This document shows positions 25,477 through 32,406 of a DNA stretch of 64,000 bases, piece after piece. The translations under genes were made by a program, and so were the position numbers. Under the pieces are notes generated by a model. The model was not told the DNA's origin and searched no databases. It saw only the letters and a list, made by a program, of their open reading frames with translations. Origin of the DNA: Pirellulaceae bacterium (GTDB lineage Bacteria > Planctomycetota > Planctomycetia > Pirellulales > Pirellulaceae). The stretch's first letter is position 1. Every line of letters begins with the position of its first letter. The DNA is taken from the NCBI GenBank assembly GCA_018402565.1, contig JAGYIQ010000004.1:620001-684000 (forward strand), in the 5' to 3' direction.

Positions 25477-26730
25477 AGTCGCAACGAGCGGTCGTGATTG
25501 GCGGAGGCGTCGTCGGGGCCTTTTGTGCTTGGTACCTGCGGCAAGCGGGGCACGAAGTGACCGTGGTCGAAGCCAAGCAATTCGGCTGCGGCTGCTCAGC
25601 ATGCCAACTGCGGTTACGTCTGCCCGAGCCATGTCCTGCCGTTGACCGCTCCTGGGGTGATCGGCAAGACACTCAAAGCGATGCTCCGGCCCAACTCGCC
25701 GTTTTCCATCCGTCCTCGGCTATCGCCCCATCTGTGGCGTTGGCTGGCCAACTTCGCGCTCCGCTGCAATCGATCCAGCATGTTGGAGGCCGCACCGACC
25801 ATCCATCAGCTGCTCCAGTCGTCGTTGCAGTTGTACGAGCAGGTGTTGGCCGCGGAGCAGATGGACGTGCAATGGGAGCGACGCGGGTTGCTGTTTGTCT
25901 ACCAGGACAAGCACCACTTCGAGGCCTACCACGAGGTCGATCAACTCTTGAGTCAGCAGTTCGGGGTGCCGGCCGTTGCTTACGCCGGCGAGGCGGTTCG
26001 CGAGTTGGAGCCCGCCTTGAAGCCGGGCTTGGCCGGAGGCTGGCATTATCCCGGCGACTGTCATCTGCGGCCGGATCGGCTGATGCAACAATTACGCCAG
26101 CGATTGGAACAGCGCGGCGTGACGATCGTGGAGCAGGCACCGATGACCGACTTCCTGCGATCAGGGTCACAGGTCGTCGGGGTCAAAACCGCCGCCTGCG
26201 AGATCCCAGGCGATTGTTTTGTGGTGGCCACGGGCGCTTGGACACCGTTGCTGAGTGAGGCGTTGGGCGTGCGAGTTCCGATCGAAGCGGGCAAAGGCTA
26301 CTCGATCACCACGACCCGCCCGCCGATTGTGCCGCAGATCCCGCTGATCCTGGAGGAACACTCGGTGGCCATCACACCGTTTCATGACGGCTACCGGATC
26401 GGCTCGACGATGGAGTTTGCCGGCCTCGACGAACGCTTGAATCCTCAGCGTTTGGAGCTACTCCGCAGCGGGGCTCGGCATTATTTGGCCGAACCCTACA
26501 CCGACCAGGTACAAGAAGAGTGGTATGGATGGCGGCCGATGACCTGGGACGGCAAGCCGGTGGTCGATCGCGCACCCGCGGCAGGCAATGTTTGGATCGC
26601 CGCTGGACACAATATGCTGGGGTTGTCCATGGCACCGGCGACCGGCAAGTTGGTCGCCGAGTTGATCGACGGGGAAGTTCCCCACATCAACCCGCATCCG
26701 CTGAGTCTCCGCCGCTTGCAGTGGGCTTGA
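25473..26730 (+). pseudogene. D-hydroxyproline dehydrogenase, single-base frameshift
   Basis: FAD-dependent amine oxidoreductase (DadA-like) expected to oxidise cis-4-hydroxy-D-proline to the pyrroline that the deaminase uses. The N-terminal FAD loop (VVIGGGVVGAFCAWYLRQAGHEVTVVEA) reads from the ATG at 25473, up to GCGCS. The frame then shifts at about 25599, where one extra G sits between TCA and CATGCCAAC. From there NCGYVCPSHVLPLTAPGVIG and the rest of the enzyme continue in another frame to the stop at 26730 (ending HINPHPLSLRRLQWA). Without that base it would be one protein of about 419 residues. Either the gene is inactive, or the base is an error. The downstream frame has no decay (no stops over 360 codons), which favours error or a very recent mutation. 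Confidence 0.82.
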
Positions 26731-26790
26731 TGGCAGTGGGCTTGATGGCAGTGGGCTGAGTCGAGCTAAGGAGAGCTGAGGAGAGCCTTG
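26718..26790. repeat. short tandem repeats at operon end
   Basis: The 15-bp unit GCAGTGGGCTTGATG occurs three times from 26718, overlapping the end of the dehydrogenase reading frame. A 10-bp unit (GAGCTAAGGA / GAGCTGAGGA) follows at 26763-26785, just before the phosphatase gene. Confidence 0.7.
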
Positions 26791-26794
26791 AGTC

Positions 26795-27211
26795 ATGATT
26801 CGAGCGGTGCCGACTGAAAATCTGTTTATCGGGCACGCCTTGGATGCCAGGGATTGGGCGGCCTTGCACGCCAGCGGGATCCGCGCGGTGATCGACGTAG
26901 CGATCAATGAAGCCCCGGCGGTGTTGCCGCGGGAGCTGATCTACGTGCGAGTGCCCTTGTACGATGGCGGGGGGAATGCTGCGGAGTCGCTGCGGTTGGT
27001 TGTCGACACCACCGAGCGTTTGGTGCGGGCGGGGACTCGGACCTTGGTGGCTTGCAGCGCCGGCATGAGCCGCGCGCCCTCGATCGCCGCTGCCACCTGG
27101 GCCCGGCTCAGTGGCCTGGAGCCTGACACTTGTTTACAACGCGTCATCGCCGGGGGCCCAAACGACATCTCGCCGCTGTTCTGGGCCGACCTCAAGGCCG
27201 CCTTGCAATGA
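26795..27211 (+). CDS. small dual-specificity-type protein phosphatase
   Basis: A 138-residue protein with the Cys-x5-Arg phosphatase loop as VACSAGMSRAPS (Cys about 87, Arg about 93) and an upstream Asp in VPLYDGGGN (about 57) in the position of the general acid. It starts FIGHALDARD, as in bacterial DSP-like proteins. Whole-family members act on phosphotyrosine or other phosphoesters; the substrate here is unknown. It follows the hydroxyproline genes by 64 bases with a GGAGAG site, and may share their transcript, but no functional link is evident. It is the last ordinary gene before the repeat island. Confidence 0.87.
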   Translation: MIRAVPTENLFIGHALDARDWAALHASGIRAVIDVAINEAPAVLPRELIYVRVPLYDGGGNAAESLRLVVDTTERLVRAGTRTLVACSAGMSRAPSIAAATWARLSGLEPDTCLQRVIAGGPNDISPLFWADLKAALQ

Positions 27212-27258
27212 TCGGGCCACAAAAGGCGATTTGATTTTCCGTAGTGGAATGGGCGGGT

Positions 27259-27428
27259 AGAAGGGCGGAGGGCTTAGGGCGAAGGGTTGGGGTGTTTGAG
27301 GGCGACGTTTATGAAGGCCTGAGCCACGGATGGACACGAATGAACACGGATGGATCAGGGGCGACGGTGATTGGATTTAAAGACAAGATGAACACCGATG
27401 CCACTGCGCGGCGGGAACACTGCCGTCT
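27259..27428. repeat. left terminal inverted repeat of the island
   Basis: 27314-27428 (115 bp) matches the reverse complement of 32102-32216 with only two mismatches. The homology continues outward in gapped form: GGGCTTAGGG..GGGTTGGGG at 27262-27292 corresponds to the heptamer array on the right. It contains CACGGATGGACACGAATGAA, a motif type that recurs in many bacterial dispersed repeats. Confidence 0.9.
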
Positions 27429-27637
27429 ACAGGGGTGATAGACGGCTCCAGCATGCTTCGTAGCTAATCGAATCCAGCCCGGATGGAAAAGAAGGATCAA
27501 TGCCCCTTGGCCACATCGCCACATTCGGCCTCAGCGACAAACACGTCCCACTCCAGCGACTGGTTCCAACCGTTTGCATATACGACAGCCAATTCTAGCT
27601 TCAAAGTATGCGGAGGGCTGCTAGTCTACGGCTGACA

Positions 27638-28394
27638 CTATTCCTCTGTCCCCACTCCTCTGTCCTCATTCCTCTGCCCTCATTCCTCTGTCCCTCGTTC
27701 CTCTGCCCCCATTCCTCTGTCCCTCATTCCTCTGTCCTCATTCCCCTGTCCCCATTCCCCTGTCCCCATTCCCCTGTCCCCATTCCCCTGTCCCCATTCC
27801 TCTGTCCCCATTCCTCTGTCCCCATTCCTCTGTCCCCATTCCTCTGTCCTCATTCCTCTGTCCCTCATTCCTCTGTCCCTCATTCCTCTGTCCCCATTCC
27901 TCTGTCCTCATTCCTCTGTCCTCATTCCTCTGTCCCCATTCCTCTGTCCCCATTCCTCTGTCCCCATTCCTCTGTCCCTCATTCCTCTGTCCCCATTCCT
28001 CTGTCCCTATTCCTCTGTCCCTATTCCTCTGTCCCCCATTCCTCTGTCCCCATTCCTCTGTCCCCATTCCTCTGTCCCCATTCCTCTGTCCCCATTCCTC
28101 TGTCCCTCATTCCCCTGTCCCCATTCCTCTGTCCCTATTCCTCTGTCCCCATTCCTCTGTCCCTATTCCTCTGTCCCCATTCCTCTGTCCCCATTCCTCT
28201 GTCCCTCATTCCTCTGTCCCTCATTCCTGTGCCCCGATTCCTTTGTCCCTCATTCCTCTGCCCCTCATTCCTCTGTCCCCATTCCTCTGTCCCCATTCCT
28301 CTGTCCCCATTCCTCTGTCCCCATTCCCCTGTCCTCATTCCCCTGTCCTCATTCCCCTGTCCTCATTCGTCTGCCCCCATTCCTCTGTCCCTAT
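27638..28394. repeat. 14-bp minisatellite array A (about 53 units)
   Basis: A tandem array of CCATTCCTCTGTCC with variants (TC-, CT- or CC- at the front; CCCCTG for CCTCTG), 14-16 bp per unit, about 53 units by hand count. Both strands stay open over most of it because it is low complexity; I do not regard these as genes. The same unit recurs in opposite orientation at 31258-31630. Confidence 0.95.
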
Positions 28395-28404
28395 CTCACC
28401 TCCA

Positions 28405-28424
28405 ACCAGCAGCGGGCTGCTGGT
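28405..28424. repeat. REP-like palindrome, copy 1
   Basis: ACCAGCAG-CGGG-CTGCTGGT, an 8-bp stem with a GC-rich loop, directly after array A. A full second copy is at 28716-28735. Half copies sit next to array A's start (27614-27629, GGGCTGCTAGTCTAC) and array B's end (31633-31648, GTAGACCAGCAGCCC). Confidence 0.8.
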
Positions 28425-28439
28425 CGACATCCCCGCCCA

Positions 28440-28635
28440 CCATCTCGGGCTTGTCCCGGTGGAGGTATGACTGACCAGCTACCGCCATCTCCCCAATAAT
28501 CAGAAAGAAGGACCGTTGCCCCTTGGTCACATCGGCACCGTCGGCTTCACGCCGGCGGGGCGATGACTGACCGGCTACCGTCTCCACTCAAATAATCAAA
28601 AAGAAGGCCCGTCGCCCCTTGGTCACACCGGCCCA
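28440..28635. repeat. roughly 100-bp dispersed repeats, left block
   Basis: Two neighbouring copies of a unit with AATAATCA(G/A)AAAGAAGG followed by CCCCTTGGTCACA (28495-28540 and 28590-28630), plus GATGACTGACCGGCTACCG joints. A diverged copy lies at 27481-27535. The same unit occurs inverted at 30890-31170. No gene is seen from 28395 to 29057. Confidence 0.75.
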
Positions 28636-28715
28636 TGGGAATCGACCGAAAACGTTTCAAAACTCCGCCCGCGGATCCGCACGCTTGCACATGCGATAAC
28701 CGTCTCTCGCTTCAA

Positions 28716-28735
28716 ACCAGCAGAGGGCTGCTGGT
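28716..28735. repeat. REP-like palindrome, copy 2
   Basis: ACCAGCAG-AGGG-CTGCTGGT followed by CTACAG. Same stem as the copy at 28405-28424 with one loop base changed. Confidence 0.8.
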
Positions 28736-28790
28736 CTACAGAGGGCTACTGATCTGGCCCACTGCCGAAGTGCGGGGCACCCTAGTAGTA

Positions 28791-28928
28791 GGCACTCTCC
28801 GAGTGCCATCCGCCAAAACGTCGCCCCATAACAAACCTCGGTAACGAATCTGACCGCCTCGTAGCGGGACGCTGATGACTAGCGTTTCCAGACTTCCAAC
28901 ATTTGGCGGACGGCACTCGGAGAGTGCC
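28791..28928. repeat. pair of inverted palindromic elements
   Basis: 28791-28817 and 28902-28928 are inverted copies of 27 bp with one mismatch. Each contains its own palindrome (GGCACTC-TCC-GAGTGCC, and GGCACTC-GGA-GAGTGCC) next to a GGCGGA block. The 84 bases between them hold nothing recognisable. The layout is that of a REP doublet. Confidence 0.8.
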
Positions 28929-29132
28929 TGCTACCTTCGGCCCACCTCGCTTCGTCATTATTCCGGTTGGTTAGATGGGGATGTTATCGGAAGCACGACG
29001 GACGTTCAAGTTGAGTGCAACCGGGTCCTGGATGCTTGTTGTAGGAAAGCTTGTTGAAAGCTGGGAGGCTGGACAGGAACCTACCACGCGCAAAACACTC
29101 AAGAATTCTCGAACCTGAAGTACGAGGATTAC

Positions 29133-29813
29133 TTGTTCTCATATGAGTCTAAACAACCGCATGATCCCGTCGATTTATGGTTGACCCGGGCCAAGTTAGG
29201 GGCCTTTGGCATCGCGGGGGTCTCGCTTGGCGGAGCCGGAATCACTTACGGAGTCAGCACTTATGGTTGGTATGGTCTTGGTGCGATCGTTCTGAAAGAA
29301 GCTGGGGATGCCGCGAAAGACGCGGCACTCGAGGGCACGGTAGGCTTCTCGCCACCAACTGGCATCAGGGGAGGGTTAAAGAGTGTTCGTGATTTCATTA
29401 AGAGATTGTCTCCATCAGAGCGAACTCTGTTAGAGAAGCGGCGAATGGCCCGGCTCAGGCGCGGGGCCGTGTCTTGGGGGCCAAGTGAGTGTAAGAAGAG
29501 TCAAAAAGGATTTCGTGTGATGTCGCAAGCGGAGATTGATGATGTTCAAACAAACGGTTGGAGACCGGGCCCTAGTACAATGAAAGATAAACACTTCTTA
29601 GACAACCATGACGATGCAAAACGGTGGGCAGATGAAGTTGCGCCAGACCTTGGGTTTCCGGCCGATGGTATTGCTGAAGTGGACATTCCTGCGACAATTC
29701 TGCAAGACGTGGGACGAACTCGCAATGTCGATGGAATTGGCAATGGAAAAGTAGTATGGGGACGACAATTGTCGTGTTTACCCAAACCGATCACGATCCA
29801 TCCTCCGAAGTGA
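29133..29813 (+). CDS. orphan toxin-like C-terminal domain (Rhs/polymorphic toxin type)
   Basis: A 226-residue frame that starts only at TTG 29133; in-frame codons continue back to a stop at 29055, so it is probably the tail of a larger protein whose N-terminus is lost. A Gly-rich hydrophobic stretch (about 27-60, LGAFGIAGVSLGGAGITYG) precedes a basic linker and a C-terminal domain (about 125-226) that begins GFRVMSQAEIDDVQTNGW. That MSxAE...TNG opening resembles the tips of several Rhs-type toxins, some of them ADP-ribosyltransferase-like; this is my pattern match and not proof. It overlaps the next gene by one base (TGATG) and a YD-repeat remnant lies nearby. It is visibly more AT-rich than the flanking genes, which suggests transfer. 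Confidence 0.5.
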   Translation: MFSYESKQPHDPVDLWLTRAKLGAFGIAGVSLGGAGITYGVSTYGWYGLGAIVLKEAGDAAKDAALEGTVGFSPPTGIRGGLKSVRDFIKRLSPSERTLLEKRRMARLRRGAVSWGPSECKKSQKGFRVMSQAEIDDVQTNGWRPGPSTMKDKHFLDNHDDAKRWADEVAPDLGFPADGIAEVDIPATILQDVGRTRNVDGIGNGKVVWGRQLSCLPKPITIHPPK

Positions 29814-30208
29814 TGAAAGATATCCCAACTATGAACATAACTGAATCGAGTGCGGTGCTCGCAACACTGAATTGGGTTGGATTCGATGGCTTCATCGCAC
29901 CCTGGCTCAAGTATAACCCAACACTACAAGTTGCCGAGATTCCTGCACTCAATATGAAAGATGCTTGTTGGGACATTGTCGTACGCCAAATTAAGTCCTT
30001 AACACCGGACGAATTGCAAGCAGAGGTTGTATTTCAGTTTGCATCTAGAAGAGCCCCACACGACTTGCTTCAAGTTGGTTTAGAGTTCTATTTATGCGAA
30101 GGACCCGGAAAAGCAGTTTGGCGCGGCGTCATCAAAAACCGATGGCTTGCTCCTCGCGACCCAAATTACTGGTGGGGTGCGCCGTATAGTTTTGAAGACG
30201 TAGGTTAA
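29813..30208 (+). CDS. putative immunity protein
   Basis: A 131-residue acidic protein with no signal peptide, starting at ATG 29813 inside the preceding stop (TGATG), so translated by coupling. Content: MKDIPTMNITESSAVLATLNWVGFDGFIAPWLKYNP, later LEFYLCEGPGKAVWRGVIKNRW and a C-terminal WWGAPYSFEDVG. It matches no family I know. Position directly after a toxin-like tip, small size and acidity are what immunity proteins of polymorphic toxins look like. AT-rich like its partner. An alternative is an unrelated hypothetical protein. Confidence 0.5.
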   Translation: MKDIPTMNITESSAVLATLNWVGFDGFIAPWLKYNPTLQVAEIPALNMKDACWDIVVRQIKSLTPDELQAEVVFQFASRRAPHDLLQVGLEFYLCEGPGKAVWRGVIKNRWLAPRDPNYWWGAPYSFEDVG

Positions 30209-30245
30209 GTTTCGGGTTCTGTGGTGTGTTTCTTCTGCTCAATAC

Positions 30246-30746
30246 TTGCAACATGTTGCGACCGTGACCTGCTACGTTCTGCAGGGTACTCGGAACTCGT
30301 TGACGTTCTCAGATGCCGGAGTCCAAACGATCAACTCGTTTGATGGTGCCGGACGACCGCTGGAGATCCCCTCGCCCTCCGGTCGTAAGCAGAACCTGAC
30401 CTACAACTTTCTGGGCAATGTCACCCAAGTCCAGTTCAAGAACTCGGGCGGGACCGTGACGGAAACCCAGAAGATGACCTACGATGCCTACGGGCGCGAG
30501 ACCGGGACCTCCAGTTCCCAATACGCAGCCTCAACCGGGAAAACCTACAACGACCGCGAGCAATTGGCCACCGAAGCGACCACTTACTCGGGGCAAACCT
30601 ACACGGTCACCTACCATTACGACGCCCAAGGCCGACCGCCGAAACTGACGTATCCATCGGGTCCCTGTAGGGTGTCGTGGAGCGAGTTGTGGAAGCAAGC
30701 GGGGGTGGTCGTTATTGCAAGTCGTGGAATCGAGCCGGAATGTTGA
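30246..30746 (+). pseudogene. Rhs/YD-repeat remnant
   Basis: About 140 in-frame codons of YD-repeat sequence (INSFDGAGRPLEIPSPSGRK, LTYNFLGNVTQVQF, MTYDAYGRETGTSSSQYA, VTYHYDAQGRPPKLTYPSG) with no start of its own and no core or DPxGL boundary. The reading frame then changes to unrelated sequence after about 30660. GC content is back to the local level, unlike the toxin pair. It is a fragment of an Rhs-type protein of the kind that carries such tips. Found downstream of the toxin-immunity pair, it fits the duplication/shuffling by which Rhs loci collect orphan tips. Confidence 0.7.
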
Positions 30747-30884
30747 ATACAATTCTACAACTCGCGCAACGCACCAATTCCAGAGAAAGGACTGGCATTT
30801 GCTGAAAAAGGTCAAGTGGGAAGGTGCCCAAGTGGAAGATCGCAGCTGTGACTATGGCGGGATGCTGATCGGCATGGATCGAGC

Positions 30885-31170
30885 GTTTAGCTGGTCAGTC
30901 ATCGCCCCATCGGCACGCGGCCGATGGTGGGCGATGTGGCCAAGGGGCAAAGAGCCTTCTTTTTGATTATTTGGGGGGGCTGGTAGCCGGCCAGTCATCG
31001 CCCCATCGGCACGAGGCCGAAGGTGGGCCGTGTGGCCAAGGGGTGGAGTTCCTTCTTTTTGATTTTTTTGAGGGGCGGTCTCGCTGCCAAACTTTCGGTC
31101 CCACGGGTGAACCCGCGGGGGCCGTGTGGCCAAGGGGCGACGAGCCTTCTTTTTGATTGTTTTTGGGGTT
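30885..31170. repeat. roughly 100-bp dispersed repeats, right block (inverted)
   Basis: Three copies with TGTGGCCAAGGGG followed by CCTTCTTTTTGATT (about 30938-30967, 31030-31062, 31117-31158), two of them joined by CAGTCATCGCCCCATCGGCACG. They are the reverse complement of the left block at 28440-28635. Confidence 0.75.
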
Positions 31171-31257
31171 GGGTAGCCGTCAGTTGCCGCTCCGCCGGGC
31201 GGAGCCACGACGGAAGCGGGGGCGGGCCAGTTGCACTCTGGTGGCTAGGAGGTGGGA

Positions 31258-31630
31258 TAGGGACAGAGGAATGGGGGACAGAGGAATGAGGGACAGAGGA
31301 ATGGGGGACAGAGGGATGAGGGACAGAGGAATGAGGGACAGAGGAATAGGGACAGAGGAATGAGGGACAGAGGAATGGGGACAGAGGAATGGGGACAGAG
31401 GAATGAGGACAGAGGAATGAGGGACAGAGGAATGGGGGACAGAGGAATAGGGACAGAGGAATAGGGACAGAGGAATGAGGGACAGAGGAATGGGGGACAG
31501 AGGAATGAGGGACAGAGGAATGGGGACAGAGGAATGGGGACAGAGGAATGGGGACAGAGGAATAGGGACAGAGGAATAGGGACAGAGGAATGAGGGACAG
31601 AGGAATGAGGGACAGAGGAATGAGGACAGG
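31258..31630. repeat. 14-bp minisatellite array B (about 25 units, inverted)
   Basis: GGACAGAGGAATGG and variants, 14-15 bp, about 25 units. This is the exact reverse complement of the array A unit. The array ends with GAGGACAGG then the half palindrome GTAGACCAGCAGCCC. Confidence 0.95.
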
Positions 31631-31811
31631 CTGTAGACCAGCAGCCCTACGCTGGTTCGTGATTGAGAGCCGAGGTTAGTTCGTGTTGGCTCGGAGATTG
31701 TGTTGGTCGAGTGGTATGTTATCGGTTTCTCGACGGGTGATGCGTTGCCATAAGAGTTGGGCTCGAAAGGGTTTGAACGTCTGCATACCCCGGAACTTGT
31801 TCATGGTATCG

Positions 31812-32056
31812 CGCACGCCGCCGGCGGTGCGGGTGAACGTCGCTGCGGAGTCTTGTGTGTCGGTCACGTCGAGCCTGGTGCCGCGCACGCCTCTGGCGTT
31901 GCGGTTAAACACCGCCGCCAAGTCCTACCTGAAGGGACCCACGCACGCCGCCGGCGGTGCGGGTGAACGTCGCTGCGGAGTCTTGTGTGTCGGTCACGTC
32001 GAGCCTGGTGCCGCGCACGCCTCTGGCGTTGCGGTTAAACACCGCCGCCACGTCCT
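31812..32056. repeat. 130-bp tandem duplication
   Basis: 31812-31926 recurs at 31942-32056, a period of 130 bp, with one or two mismatches. Each copy is itself two diverged halves of about 65 bp (GCGCACGCCGCCGGCGGTGC versus GCGCACGCCTCTGGCGTTGC). Nothing protein-like was recognised. Confidence 0.85.
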
Positions 32057-32101
32057 GTCTGAAACTTGCAGCCCTCAGCTGAAAAAGGCCATCACGCTTG
32101 G

Positions 32102-32216
32102 AGACGGCAGTGTTCCCGCCGCGCAGCGGCATCGGTGTTCATCTTGTCTTTAAATCCAATCACCGTCGCCCCTCATCCATCCGTGTTCATTCGTGTCCAT
32201 CCGTGGCTCAGGCCTT
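32102..32216. repeat. right terminal inverted repeat of the island
   Basis: Inverted 115-bp partner of 27314-27428 with two mismatches (positions equivalent to 27356 and 27403). Confidence 0.92.
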
Positions 32217-32229
32217 GATAACCTTAGCG

Positions 32230-32387
32230 CTCAAACGCTCTACGCCCTTCGCACGACGCTCTTCGCCCTTACGCGCCACGCCCCAACCCTACGCCCTACG
32301 CCCTACGCTCTACGCCCTTCGCCCTTCGCTCTACGCTCTACGCCCTACGCCCTACGCTCTACGCCCTAAGCCCTAAGCCCTCGGCTA
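32230..32387. repeat. CTACGCC-type heptamer array
   Basis: About 20 tandem 7-bp units, mainly CTACGCC, with CTTCGCC, CTACGCT and CTAAGCC variants. A contracted inverted version lies outside the left inverted repeat (27259-27295). No gene from 30747 to 32406 is supported. Confidence 0.88.
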
Positions 32388-32406
32388 GGGAAAAGTCAAC
32401 CAGCCC

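Noticed and set aside
27608..28474. Long open frame of repetitive Pro/Ser/Cys protein in the minisatellite
   Set aside because: It is just the 14-bp repeat translated; the opposite strand is open too. Composition is unlike any protein and there is no ribosome site.
27638..31630. CRISPR array
   Set aside because: Repeats are 14 bp and contiguous with no spacers, and no cas genes are present.
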